A stretch of 64,000 bases of DNA from Daejeonella sp. GTDB taxonomy: Bacteria > Bacteroidota > Bacteroidia > Sphingobacteriales > Sphingobacteriaceae. This document shows positions 1 through 10,777 of the stretch, piece after piece (within the stretch, counting starts at the first letter, position 1; the number at the start of each line of letters is the position of its first letter). The notes under the pieces were generated by a model. It was not told the DNA's origin. It saw nothing but the letters and a program-made list of their open reading frames with translations, and did no database searches. The position numbers and the translations under genes are program-made. The stretch covers positions 207,898 to 271,897 of the forward strand of contig NZ_JAUYSS010000047.1 of assembly GCF_030695525.1 (NCBI RefSeq). The letters run 5' to 3'.

Positions 1-1500
1 ATGGATGGATATCGCTGTTTTACCTGGAACAGAAAATATTTCCCTGATCCGGCAAGGATGATGAAGGAATTGGCTGACGATGGGTTCAAGACAGTGGTTA
101 TCATAGATCCTGGAATCAGGGTTGATGAAAACTACAGGATTTTTAAAGAAGGAAAGCAAAATAATTATTTCTGCAGGCGTTGTGATGATTACTTTATGGA
201 AGGGCATGTTTGGCCAGGTAGATGTCAGTTCCCTGATTTTACAAACCCTAAAGTTCGGGAATGGTGGGGAGGCTTGTTTAAGGAGCTGGTTGATGCAGGT
301 GTAGCCGGTGTATGGAACGATATGAATGAACCTGCTGTATTTGGATCAGGTACATTTCCGGTAGATGTACGCCATTATTATGATGGTTTTCATGGATCAC
401 ATCGCAAAGCCCATAATATTTATGGCATGCAGATGGTACGTTCCACTTATGAAGGCCTTAAAAAACTGCAAAAGAATAAAAGGCCATTTACTATAACCAG
501 GGCAGGTTATTCAGGGGTTCAGCGCTATGCTACTGTATGGACCGGCGATAATGTAGCTTCATGGGAGCATCTTAAAATTGGCATTGTGCAGTGTCAGAGG
601 TTATCTGTTTCCGGAATTTCCTTTTGCGGGACTGATATTGGAGGGTTCAGCGGTGAGCCTGATGGTGAGTTGTTTACACGATGGATACAGATGGGAGTAT
701 TTTCACCGTTTATGCGCGCTCACTCAGCAGGAGATACGGCAGAGCGCGAGCCATGGAGTTTTGGACAGGAGTATGAAGATATTAACCGTAAATTTATTGA
801 ACTCAGGTACAGATTGCTTCCTTACATTTACTCGGCTTTCTGGGAGCATCACAGGCATAGTTTCCCTATTCTCAGACCATTGGTCATGCAGGAACAGGAC
901 AATGTTTTGACTCACAGCATTCAGGATATATTTACTTTTGGAGACAAAATATTAGTCGCTCCGGTTAGTGATCAGGGTGCAACAAGTAAAAATGTGTATT
1001 TACCTGCTGGTAAATGGTATGATTACTGGACACATGAACCTTTCGAAGGCGGGCAGGAACATCTGGTATCAGCACCTATAGATTCAATGCCGATTTTTGT
1101 AAAGGCAGGCTCTGTTATTCCGGAATCACCCTTAATGCAGTATGTAGGTGAGTATGAGGTTGATGAGCTGATCTTTCAGATTTATTACTCAGACTATGAA
1201 GTGAATTCTTTTTATTTTGAGGATCACGACGATACATTTGCCTTCGAGCAGAATATCTACCTGGAGAAAAAGTATGTTGTGAACGGTGATTTCCAATCCA
1301 TGACTATTGTACAAACTATAGAGGGTTTATACACCCCTCGTTATGAAACCTATGACTTGAAAATTATCGGCTTGCCATTTACCCCTTCGAAGGTTTTGAT
1401 CGACGGAAGGGAATTTGCTGATAATCTTGAATTTGATGATCTGAAGCGGGTTAGAATAAAGTCAAGTAAGAATTTCAGGAGAATAGAAATCCTGGCCTGA
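1..1500 (+). CDS. Glycoside hydrolase family 31 (alpha-glucosidase-like), 5' truncated by window edge
   Basis: GH31 nucleophile motif GVWNDMNEP, HSAGDTAEREPW, RYRLLPYIYSAFWEHH; ORF begins inside the catalytic domain (MDGYRCFTWN). Confidence 0.93.
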   Translation: MDGYRCFTWNRKYFPDPARMMKELADDGFKTVVIIDPGIRVDENYRIFKEGKQNNYFCRRCDDYFMEGHVWPGRCQFPDFTNPKVREWWGGLFKELVDAGVAGVWNDMNEPAVFGSGTFPVDVRHYYDGFHGSHRKAHNIYGMQMVRSTYEGLKKLQKNKRPFTITRAGYSGVQRYATVWTGDNVASWEHLKIGIVQCQRLSVSGISFCGTDIGGFSGEPDGELFTRWIQMGVFSPFMRAHSAGDTAEREPWSFGQEYEDINRKFIELRYRLLPYIYSAFWEHHRHSFPILRPLVMQEQDNVLTHSIQDIFTFGDKILVAPVSDQGATSKNVYLPAGKWYDYWTHEPFEGGQEHLVSAPIDSMPIFVKAGSVIPESPLMQYVGEYEVDELIFQIYYSDYEVNSFYFEDHDDTFAFEQNIYLEKKYVVNGDFQSMTIVQTIEGLYTPRYETYDLKIIGLPFTPSKVLIDGREFADNLEFDDLKRVRIKSSKNFRRIEILA

Positions 1501-1548
1501 TCTATAATGAAATAATTCCTACATTCATGTATTGACTTCAACCTTATT

Positions 1549-3504
1549 ATGGCAAAAAAAGCTAATGCCATTCAGGCTATAAATAAAGAATCTGTATCCA
1601 CAGACTCATGGTATTCCCGTTTTTCAGATTTTGATATCAGCCTGTTCAGATCAGGCAAGCATTACAGATTATATGAGAAATTTGGTTCTCATGTTGTTGA
1701 GCATGCTGGAGTTTCGGGTACTTATTTTGCAGTTTGGGTTCCAAATGCCCGGCAGGTCTTCGTAGAAGGGAATTTTAACGGCTGGAATAAAGCTTCGCAT
1801 CCCATGCAGGTCAGATGGGATGAATCCGGTATATGGGAAATTTTTATTCCTGGAATCGGAACGGGTGAAGTATACAAGTATTATATACAGTCAAATTCAG
1901 GTGAGAGCCTGGAGAAAGCAGATCCCTTCGCATTAAGATGGGAGGAACCTCCATCTACAGCTTCCATTGTCTGGGATACCTGGTACGAGTGGAAAGATGC
2001 TGATTGGATGAAATCAAGGTATGCAATTAATGCCCTGAATAAACCCATGTCAGTGTATGAAATGCATTTTGGATCATGGGCCCGAAGTCCTGAATCGCCC
2101 GATGAGTTTTTAAGCTATCGCCAAATGGCAGCTAAGCTTATTCCATACCTTTTGGAAACAGGATTCACCCATGTAGAATTTTTGCCTTTAATGGAACATC
2201 CGTTCTATCCATCATGGGGTTATCAGATTACCGGATATTTTGCGGCCACATCAAGATATGGAACACCCCAGGATCTGATGTTTTTGATTGAACAATTACA
2301 CATTGCTGGCATAGGAGTGATTCTAGATTGGGTGCCTTCCCATTTTCCGGGTGATGCGCATGGCCTTTATCGCTTCGATGGAACTCATTTATATGAGCAT
2401 GAAGATATGAAGAAGGGCTTTCATCCCGACTGGAAATCTTATATATTCAACTATGGCAGGAATGAAGTTAAGTCATTTCTCATAAGTAATGCTATTTTCT
2501 GGCTTGACCGTTATCATGCAGATGGCTTGCGTGTAGATGCTGTAGCATCGATGTTATACCTTGATTATTCCAGAAAGGAAGGTGAATGGGCCCCCAATGA
2601 TTTGGGTGGTCGTGAAAATTTGGAGGCAATAGCTTTTATCAGGGAATTTAATGAGGCTGTTTATTTCAATTTCCCTGATGTTCAGACTATTGCAGAAGAG
2701 TCTACTGCATTTAGCGGTGTTAGCAGGCCTACTTTTGTAGGCGGATTGGGTTTTGGGATGAAATGGATGATGGGCTGGATGCATGATACCCTCGATTATT
2801 TTGGGAAGGATCCAGTCCATAGGAAATACAAGCACCAGGGGATAACCTTTAGTACTGTTTATGCATTTACTGAGAATTTTATGCTTCCCTTTTCACATGA
2901 TGAGGTAGTTCATGGCAAGGGTTCATTATTGGACAGGATGCCTGGTGATGAGTGGCAGAAGTTTGCCAATCTGAGGCTTTTATATCTGTACATGTTTACA
3001 CACCCAGGTACAAAATGCCTTTTTATGGGTTGTGAGTTTGCACAATCTGCTGAATGGAATTTTAATCAATCGCTCGACTGGCATTTGCTTGAATATGCTC
3101 CTCATCAGGGCATTAAAGAGACAGTTACTGCACTTAATAAGTTATACCGATCAGAACCTGCCTTATATGATAAGAGTTTTGAGTCTGCCGGTTTTGAATG
3201 GATTGAGGGTGGTGATGCCGAAAATTCAGTTCTTGTTTATTCAAGAAAGGGCAATGATTCATCTGACGAACTTCTGATTGTTTTGAATATGACTCCGGTG
3301 CCAAGGAAGGCTTGGCGTATCGGACTTCCTGCGGAGGGCCGGTGGAAGATAATATTGAATTCGGATGATTCACACTTATATGGCTCCGGTTTATTTAAGG
3401 ATCAAAATGTAATATCTGAAGAGATTTTTTGGCATGGAAAAGCCCAATCAGGACTAATGAACCTGCCGCCTTTGGCTGGTCTGGTTTTGAAAAGGGTTAA
3501 TTAA
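1549..3504 (+). CDS. glgB: 1,4-alpha-glucan branching enzyme
   Basis: SVYEMHFGSWAR, GLRVDAVASMLYLDYSRKEGEW, TIAEEST, LPFSHDEVVHGKGSLLDRMPGD; N-terminal CBM48-like domain. Confidence 0.96.
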   Translation: MAKKANAIQAINKESVSTDSWYSRFSDFDISLFRSGKHYRLYEKFGSHVVEHAGVSGTYFAVWVPNARQVFVEGNFNGWNKASHPMQVRWDESGIWEIFIPGIGTGEVYKYYIQSNSGESLEKADPFALRWEEPPSTASIVWDTWYEWKDADWMKSRYAINALNKPMSVYEMHFGSWARSPESPDEFLSYRQMAAKLIPYLLETGFTHVEFLPLMEHPFYPSWGYQITGYFAATSRYGTPQDLMFLIEQLHIAGIGVILDWVPSHFPGDAHGLYRFDGTHLYEHEDMKKGFHPDWKSYIFNYGRNEVKSFLISNAIFWLDRYHADGLRVDAVASMLYLDYSRKEGEWAPNDLGGRENLEAIAFIREFNEAVYFNFPDVQTIAEESTAFSGVSRPTFVGGLGFGMKWMMGWMHDTLDYFGKDPVHRKYKHQGITFSTVYAFTENFMLPFSHDEVVHGKGSLLDRMPGDEWQKFANLRLLYLYMFTHPGTKCLFMGCEFAQSAEWNFNQSLDWHLLEYAPHQGIKETVTALNKLYRSEPALYDKSFESAGFEWIEGGDAENSVLVYSRKGNDSSDELLIVLNMTPVPRKAWRIGLPAEGRWKIILNSDDSHLYGSGLFKDQNVISEEIFWHGKAQSGLMNLPPLAGLVLKRVN

Positions 3505-3519
3505 GAATTGAGGATCTTT

Positions 3520-4488
3520 TTATTTGAGTTTTCCGGTTACCCGATCCATCATCTCCATCACAATTAGTGCCTCTGAAGCGGAACATGGATTTGGACCCTT
3601 GTCCAGGAAATAATTCACAACCTGTTCAATCATAGGTTGTTGAACATGTTGAATTGGAGGGAAATGAAGGTCTGTGGTTTGCCCTTCCAGTGTCAACCGG
3701 CATCCATCTGTAAAGATCGGGAATTGTAGAATTCCTTTTGTTCCTTTAATTTCACATAGATCACATTCCATATCTGTTGTAACAGTATAATCCCATATTC
3801 CATTGAAGGGCACATGATTTCCGAAAATAATATCTGCAGTCACATAATCATCTGCCTGATAATTCTTCCCCCGGTTAGATGAACTTCCGCTTACTGATAT
3901 AGGTTTGCCGAAAAAGTAAAGCATCAGATCCAATTGGTGAGGGGCAAGGTCATGAAATAAACCACCACCTGAAATCAAGGGGTTTACTCTCCAGCTATCT
4001 GCTACACCTGGAGTAGGAGCCTGGAATAATTTGATTTCTGCGGATAAGATATCACCCAGGGTATTATTTTGAATCAGCCTACGGATTTCTAAAAATCTGG
4101 GTTGAGCTCTGCGGTAATGTGCGATGCTGAGCTTACATGAGTATTCTTCAGATGCTTCCAGCATTCTTTGGGCTTCAGAAGAATTCAGAGCCATTGGTTT
4201 TTCAACATAAACTGGTTTGCCGGCTTTAAAAGCGGCAATAGTGTATTGCTCGTGTGAATCGGGAGGGGTAGCAATGTAAATGGCATTGATGTCCTGATCA
4301 TTTATCAGAGCATCAGCGTCAGAGTACCATTTATTTATATGGTGTCTTTTGGCATAGTCTTCCGCCAGTGTTTTATCACGGCGCATAACAGCATCCAATG
4401 AAGAATTCGGAACTTTGTTAAATGCTGGTCCACTTTTAACTTCAGTTACATTGCCGCAGCCGATTATACCCCAAACGATTTGATCCAT
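3520..4488 (-). CDS. Gfo/Idh/MocA family oxidoreductase
   Basis: N-terminal GIIGCGNV Rossmann motif; VYVEKPMALNSSEAQRM. Confidence 0.93.
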   Translation of the reverse strand: MDQIVWGIIGCGNVTEVKSGPAFNKVPNSSLDAVMRRDKTLAEDYAKRHHINKWYSDADALINDQDINAIYIATPPDSHEQYTIAAFKAGKPVYVEKPMALNSSEAQRMLEASEEYSCKLSIAHYRRAQPRFLEIRRLIQNNTLGDILSAEIKLFQAPTPGVADSWRVNPLISGGGLFHDLAPHQLDLMLYFFGKPISVSGSSSNRGKNYQADDYVTADIIFGNHVPFNGIWDYTVTTDMECDLCEIKGTKGILQFPIFTDGCRLTLEGQTTDLHFPPIQHVQQPMIEQVVNYFLDKGPNPCSASEALIVMEMMDRVTGKLK

Positions 4489-4497
4489 TTTTTCCCT

Positions 4498-4530
4498 AAC
4501 GCTGACAGGGTTTTAAACCCTGTCAGCGTT
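4498..4530. repeat. 33-bp perfect palindrome (16-bp arms)
   Basis: AACGCTGACAGGGTTT-T-AAACCCTGTCAGCGTT, 10 bp upstream of the ATG of the 3520..4488 CDS. Confidence 0.95.
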
Positions 4531-4602
4531 ACGAAAATAATTATTTATATTGAAAAAATCTGTAGGCGCTTAATATCAATTAGTAATCGGTATCGCACAA
4601 AA

Positions 4603-4637
4603 TAAAAAACCCTGCTTTTAACATATAGCAGGGTCAA
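4603..4637 (-). terminator. Rho-independent terminator downstream of gap
   Basis: On - strand: GACCCTGCT-loop-AGCAGGGTTTTTT. Confidence 0.8.
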
Positions 4638-4662
4638 GTTAGGTTAGAAAGTTATTCAAATA

Positions 4663-5718
<1,056 letters not shown>

Positions 5719-5866
5719 TCATGATTTGATATACATAACCCTGCGGGTACCGTATAATCAACATAGTTTCATCTTTGATTGTTTTAGCGTTTGTGAATCC
5801 ACCTGGAAATAACAGGTTTTGAAAATGCTTTAATTGTTGTAATATCCGCATATTCAGGATTAATTA

Positions 5867-6715
5867 TTAATTTTTATTCGAGTAATATTTTAATAAATTA
5901 TATATAGGTTCTTTAATAACGGAGCTGATTATCAAGTTATTGTTTTGGGCCGCTTCATGCAGGTAATCCTCAAATCCCGCCGCTATTGTTCCAATCATGT
6001 GAAATGGAACATTTGGGTATTGTAGTTTAAGAGGCATAAAGTAGGTTTTGAAATAAGTGTCAAAACCGGTTATTACCAGTTCTTTCACAAAGTTATCCTC
6101 TCTATTTTCCATTAGAAAATCAGCGAAGGAGCTCAGGAATAATGAGGTTTGGGCTTGTCTGTATACTTTGTCGAGTATCTGAGTTCTGTCGAGGTCAAAT
6201 TTCTTTTTGAATTTGAATTCGAATTCATCAGGAAGAAGATCATTTAAATATGACTTAAGCAATTTGCGTCCCAACCAGTTGGAAGATCCTTCATCTCCTA
6301 ATATGTATCCCAGGCCGTAATTATTCTCTATTATTTTTTTACCATCAAAGTAAGCAGCATTCGAACCACTTCCCATTATTCCCAGTATTCCGGGTTCATC
6401 CCCGCTTGCCGCAAGTGCCGCTGCTTTCAGGTCATGGTCTACAATAACCTTACTGAATCTGAAGAAACGGCTTAGGGCATTCGCTACAATTTCCCTGCGC
6501 TCATTTGATGATGCACCTGCCCCGAAAAAATAAACCCATTTAATTTTCTCGGCATTGTTTATTAAGTGGATATTCTTATTGAGGAATTGTGTAATATAGT
6601 TTTCATCATTAAAAAACGGATTGATTCCAGGGGTCTTGAATTCTGAAATTGTCTTCCCTTTTTCAGCCAGTTTCCAATCGGCATGCTTTGATCCACTATA
6701 AACTACTGCAATCAT
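5867..6715 (-). CDS. BadF/BadG-type ATPase, N-acetylglucosamine kinase-like
   Basis: GIMGSGSNAAYFDG, GYILGDEGSSNWLGRKLL; paralogue of 26709..27605. Confidence 0.85.
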   Translation of the reverse strand: MIAVVYSGSKHADWKLAEKGKTISEFKTPGINPFFNDENYITQFLNKNIHLINNAEKIKWVYFFGAGASSNERREIVANALSRFFRFSKVIVDHDLKAAALAASGDEPGILGIMGSGSNAAYFDGKKIIENNYGLGYILGDEGSSNWLGRKLLKSYLNDLLPDEFEFKFKKKFDLDRTQILDKVYRQAQTSLFLSSFADFLMENREDNFVKELVITGFDTYFKTYFMPLKLQYPNVPFHMIGTIAAGFEDYLHEAAQNNNLIISSVIKEPIYNLLKYYSNKN

Positions 6716-6718
6716 ATA

Positions 6719-7702
6719 TCAAATAGATAATACATTCACCATTTCCATTAAATCCTCCTCAAGTTTAAAATGAGTGAAATTTAATGCTTCCCCGAGGGGT
6801 GTCATCACAACTGAATTTCCCCGCAGTCCCACCATTTTCCGGTTATTTCCAGCGATCAACCCTTTGACTGCTGCAAAGCCTAAGCGACTGGCCAGAACCC
6901 GGTCAAAACTGCTCGGACTGCCCCCGCGTTGCAAGTGCCCTAATATAGTGACTTTGACGTCGTAAAAATCAAATTTTTCTGTAACACGTTTAGCAAGCTG
7001 ATAGGCACCACCACTTTTATCTCCTTCGGCTACTATCACAATACTGGATGTTTTTTTGTTTCTGGCATCGAGCGATAACTTTTCGATGAGTTCATCAATA
7101 GCAGTTTCACGTTCTGGTAAAAGAACAGCCTCAGCTCCCCCCGCAATTCCTGAGCGTAAAGCAATGCACCCTGAATCGCGCCCCATTACCTCTACAAAAA
7201 ACAACCGGTTATGAGATGCAGCCGTATCTCTGATCTTGTCAATGGCTTCAATAACCGTATTGGTTGCAGTATCGAACCCAAGGGTGAAATCAGAACCATA
7301 AAGATCATTGTCTATTGTTCCGGGAATACACATGATGGGTATACCGAACCGTGTAGAAAGACGTTCTGCACCTCTGGCTGTTCCATCACCCCCTATCGCA
7401 ATAAGGGCATCAATGCCGTGTGCTTTCAGGTTATTATATGCCTTTTCTGTTCCCTCATCAGTAATAAATTCTGTGCAACGTGCTGTTTTTAGGATGGTTC
7501 CCCCCAAATGGATAATATTGCCTACTGAGCGGGCGTCCATGTCCCAGAAATCACTTTCTAACATTCCCTGATATCCCTTTCGGATTCCTACTACCGCAAG
7601 CCCCATGAATACCGAGGTACGCACAACCGCTCTGATGCATGCATTCATACCGGGTGCATCACCTCCCGAAGTAAATACGCCTATTTTTCTTATTCCCGAC
7701 AA
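6719..7702 (-). CDS. pfkA: ATP-dependent 6-phosphofructokinase
   Basis: IGVFTSGGDAPGMNACIRAVVR, IGGDGTARGAERL, GTIDNDLYGSDFTLGFDTA, LGHLQRGGSPSSFDR. Confidence 0.97.
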   Translation of the reverse strand: MSGIRKIGVFTSGGDAPGMNACIRAVVRTSVFMGLAVVGIRKGYQGMLESDFWDMDARSVGNIIHLGGTILKTARCTEFITDEGTEKAYNNLKAHGIDALIAIGGDGTARGAERLSTRFGIPIMCIPGTIDNDLYGSDFTLGFDTATNTVIEAIDKIRDTAASHNRLFFVEVMGRDSGCIALRSGIAGGAEAVLLPERETAIDELIEKLSLDARNKKTSSIVIVAEGDKSGGAYQLAKRVTEKFDFYDVKVTILGHLQRGGSPSSFDRVLASRLGFAAVKGLIAGNNRKMVGLRGNSVVMTPLGEALNFTHFKLEEDLMEMVNVLSI

Positions 7703-7733
7703 ATCTGATTATCTATATATATATGCGAATATA

Positions 7734-7763
7734 ATGTGTATTTTTTACACTAAGTAATATTTG
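7734..7763. promoter_or_regulatory. Candidate operator shared with gdhA upstream region
   Basis: ATGTGTATTTTTTACACTAAGTAATATTTG; contains GTGTA-N5-TACAC; near match at 30173..30202. Confidence 0.45.
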
Positions 7764-7822
7764 AATATTTTTTCACACTTTAATGACTAAACCTTATATA
7801 TTTAGTTTTTAAATTTTGCATT

Positions 7823-8518
7823 TTGGGAACAATCCTGCCTAAGTTCGATTCAGTTTTTTCAATTGATTGTGTAATATTTGGTTTTGATGAAGGGGAATTG
7901 AAGATTCTTCTGATTGAACGAAATGAAGAACCGTTCAAAAACTGGTGGGCATTGCCCGGATATATTGTAGAGCAGGATGAAAGTATTGACCATGCAGCTG
8001 AACGTATTCTTTATGAACTAACAGGGCTAAGGGGAATCTATATGGATCAGTTTTACACCTTTGGGGATGTAAACCGGCACCCCCAGGGAAGGGTAATTAC
8101 AGTTGCCTATTATGCAATGATTAGATTAAGTGGAAGTAAGGAGCTTAAACCCGTCAGTAATTATGCATCTAAAGCAGTTTGGATTCCGGTAAATGATTTG
8201 CCAAAACTGGCCTTTGACCATGAGAAGATCTTTTCCAAAGGTTTTGAAAAAATCAGACACAAAATTAGTTATCAGCCCATCGCATTCGAATTGCTACCTG
8301 AGAAATTTACTCTGACCCAGCTTCAGCATCTCTATGAAGTAATACTAAATAAGAAGCTGGATAAACGGAATTTCAGAAAAAAGATGCTTAATTATGGTAT
8401 TCTCAAAGAGCTTGATGAGAAGCAGAAAGGTGTATCCTACAGAGCAGCTAAACTCTATAAATTTGATAAACGAAAATATACCAAACTGTTCCAGAAGGAA
8501 ATTACGTTTGGTAAGTGA
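7823..8518 (+). CDS. NUDIX-domain transcriptional regulator (NrtR-like) with C-terminal winged helix
   Basis: WWALPGYIVEQDESIDHAAERILYELTGLRG (NUDIX box region); C-terminal LTQLQHLYEVILNKKLDKRNFRKKML; TTG start, exact start uncertain. Confidence 0.85.
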   Translation: MGTILPKFDSVFSIDCVIFGFDEGELKILLIERNEEPFKNWWALPGYIVEQDESIDHAAERILYELTGLRGIYMDQFYTFGDVNRHPQGRVITVAYYAMIRLSGSKELKPVSNYASKAVWIPVNDLPKLAFDHEKIFSKGFEKIRHKISYQPIAFELLPEKFTLTQLQHLYEVILNKKLDKRNFRKKMLNYGILKELDEKQKGVSYRAAKLYKFDKRKYTKLFQKEITFGK

Positions 8519-8541
8519 TTGCGGATCGGAGTCCGCAATGC
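8519..8541. repeat. REP-like hairpin (GCGGATC family)
   Basis: ATTGCGGA-tcggag-TCCGCAAT immediately after the NUDIX stop codon. Confidence 0.75.
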
Positions 8542-8559
8542 CAGGGGGGGGGTATTTAA

Positions 8560-9606
8560 TCAGGGTTTTTGCGAAAAATGTTTCGGGATTTTATTATTTA
8601 CAAGCTTAAACCATAAAGGTGGAATCAGGGCTGGTAAGATCATACTCGCATATCCGCCGGGAAGAACCGGACTATCAGGATACGACAAAAGTTGATTAAA
8701 TGGTTTTGACGCATGAAAATGATGGTCTGAATGTCGGCTGAGGTCGATGAGCAGAAAACGACTGATTAGTTTATCACTTTGCCAGGAATGTTTTTCATTC
8801 ACGCGTTCATTGTCCATCCTGCTCAAACCATAGTGTTCAATGTAGTTTGTATATTCCAGTAAAAGATTTGCAAAAATGGCCTGAAGCACAAGCGCAGCGG
8901 ATACTTCCCAACCCCAAACAATCATACTAAGTAACAGGATGCCAAGGTAGCCTGATATACAACTAATCAGGTAATTGTTAAATCCGTATGGATTAAGTTT
9001 ATTTATTTTACAGCGCTGTATTTCCATTTGCATGGATTGATTCATTTGTCCGCTAATGGATCGTCCAACAAAATGATAATAGTTCTCCCCAAATTTTGCC
9101 GTTACCGGATCCTGGTCAGTACCAACGTATTTATGGTGAATACGCAGGTGATGTATATAGAAATAGGGGTTGAAAACTGTGAATAAAAGAAAGCGACCTG
9201 CAAAATTCCAAATCTTGTGCTTTCTGTGAATCAATTCATGAGCTACAACAATTGCCAGAGTACCTGAGGAGCCTCCCGTTGAAAGTGCAGCAGTAATTAT
9301 CCAGTAACCACTGATAATTCCTGTTGAAATTCCATAAATAAGACTTAAAAGTGCTGAAATTTGACCTGCAACCGATAAAAACATTAAGGTGTCAGGAAGT
9401 TCATCCTCTATCCAATCATCGTTTGTATGGTCTTCCGGAAGCAATATCTCAGCAATTCCAAGTACAATAAAAGAGAAGGTAAAATTCAAAAGTGTAAACC
9501 ATCCGCCCGAAAGATTTCCAAATATGACCAGTATAACCGGAATCAGATTTAAAAAATATTTCCAGTTTCTGAATGATCTGCCAGTTCTCTTAACTTTAGT
9601 ATGCAT
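8560..9606 (-). CDS. Alkane 1-monooxygenase / membrane fatty acid hydroxylase-like (AlkB family)
   Basis: His boxes HELIHRKH, HHLRIHH, HSDHHFHA; NYIEHYGL; multiple TM segments. Confidence 0.87.
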   Translation of the reverse strand: MHTKVKRTGRSFRNWKYFLNLIPVILVIFGNLSGGWFTLLNFTFSFIVLGIAEILLPEDHTNDDWIEDELPDTLMFLSVAGQISALLSLIYGISTGIISGYWIITAALSTGGSSGTLAIVVAHELIHRKHKIWNFAGRFLLFTVFNPYFYIHHLRIHHKYVGTDQDPVTAKFGENYYHFVGRSISGQMNQSMQMEIQRCKINKLNPYGFNNYLISCISGYLGILLLSMIVWGWEVSAALVLQAIFANLLLEYTNYIEHYGLSRMDNERVNEKHSWQSDKLISRFLLIDLSRHSDHHFHASKPFNQLLSYPDSPVLPGGYASMILPALIPPLWFKLVNNKIPKHFSQKP

Positions 9607-9635
9607 TTTTTGATTTTAGGGTTTGGCAGTAAATA

Positions 9636-9749
9636 TCAAAAAATAAATCCCTGAATCTTATCAGCTGACATCAGATGAATTATGCCTAATACTGCAAATG
9701 GGATTGCAAATATTACTCTTAATAAAACGTGTGACAGAATTTGATTCAT
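9636..9749 (-). other. 37-codon hydrophobic mini-ORF, possible truncated DoxX-like N-terminus
   Basis: Manual translation MNQILSHVLLRVIFAIPFAVLGIIHLMSADKIQGFIF*. Confidence 0.3.
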
Positions 9750-9804
9750 TTTTTTAGGATAAGGTTTAGAATTTAATTCATTTCTATACCCAATTTACTA
9801 ATTA

Positions 9805-10215
9805 TCAATGAATTTGAGGTTTTTTATTCCTGCCTGAAAAAAGTATCATCAAAATTGCACCGGAGGCTATTAATGCCCAGCCAATCCATCGGTACTGGAT
9901 CATTCTGCCTGCAACAGCTGCCAGCTTTTTCAATGGAATGAAATTAAAATAATTGCTTACCTTAAAAAATACAGCCCCGAATGTAAAGGTAAGGACCAAT
10001 AGCAAAGTCAATCCGCAAAAACGTAACAAACCTCTTTTATTTCCAGATGCCGCTATTAGTGAAAGTATTGCAAGTGAATAGACAATCGAAGCTAATACCG
10101 TATCAAGATCCCAATAATTCCAGTTACCGATAATTGGGATATGCAGCATCGGCATCATACCACCTGCAATAACCAGAAGAGAACCAAGGATTCCGATGTA
10201 GTTTTTCCAAGTCAT
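9805..10215 (-). CDS. Hypothetical membrane protein
   Basis: Four hydrophobic segments; start at internal ATG (MTWKNYIGILGSLLVIAGG), close behind gldC. Confidence 0.7.
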   Translation of the reverse strand: MTWKNYIGILGSLLVIAGGMMPMLHIPIIGNWNYWDLDTVLASIVYSLAILSLIAASGNKRGLLRFCGLTLLLVLTFTFGAVFFKVSNYFNFIPLKKLAAVAGRMIQYRWIGWALIASGAILMILFSGRNKKPQIH

Positions 10216-10226
10216 GGCATTTTGAA

Positions 10227-10586
10227 TTAGCCTTTTAGTGCTGATTGTGGATTGTTTCCTTCGGTCAGCTCCATTTTTTCTGCAAAATGAGCACAATAAT
10301 CCCGAAGGTCTTCTACAATTGCTTCTTCTCCGGTAGCACGTAAAAAACTGTCACCCATAGTCTGTAGTGTCTCATAGAAAAATCGCTTCATTTCATCAAC
10401 CGGCATATCTTTGGTCCAAAGGTCAATACGCAGGGAGTTCTTATAGTTATGATCCCATAAAGCAAGCATCATTGATTTAACAGGTAGCGCTTCCTTGTTC
10501 TGTGAGTCTGTAGATTCCCAAAGAATATTTTCAGGTACATTTTGCCCGTCTAGTTCTATGGTAAGTTTTATTTCGGCTTTTTTCAT
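10227..10586 (-). CDS. gldC: Gliding motility protein GldC
   Basis: MKKAEIKLTIELDGQNVPENILWESTDS...LWDHNYKNSLRIDLWTKDMPVDEMKRFFYETLQTMGDSFLRAT. Confidence 0.9.
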   Translation of the reverse strand: MKKAEIKLTIELDGQNVPENILWESTDSQNKEALPVKSMMLALWDHNYKNSLRIDLWTKDMPVDEMKRFFYETLQTMGDSFLRATGEEAIVEDLRDYCAHFAEKMELTEGNNPQSALKG

Positions 10587-10777
10587 TCTTGAGTTGTAAG
10601 TTATAAGTTATAAGTAATTTTTGTGCCAGCCCCAATGAGGTGCTAATTATGGGATTGTATTTTTCTGCGTTTATATTTTAACAGTTACCCGTTACCTGTT
10701 GCCTGTGATCGAATAGTTCATTGTTTATCAGGTTTTAAAAGCCGGTCTCTTCATTCTCAATTCTCAACTGTCAATTG

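Noticed and set aside
7211-7492. Antisense ORFs over pfkA (7211..7492, 7308..7571) and similar shadow ORFs elsewhere
   Set aside because: They lie opposite strongly supported CDSs, have no recognisable motifs and atypical composition.
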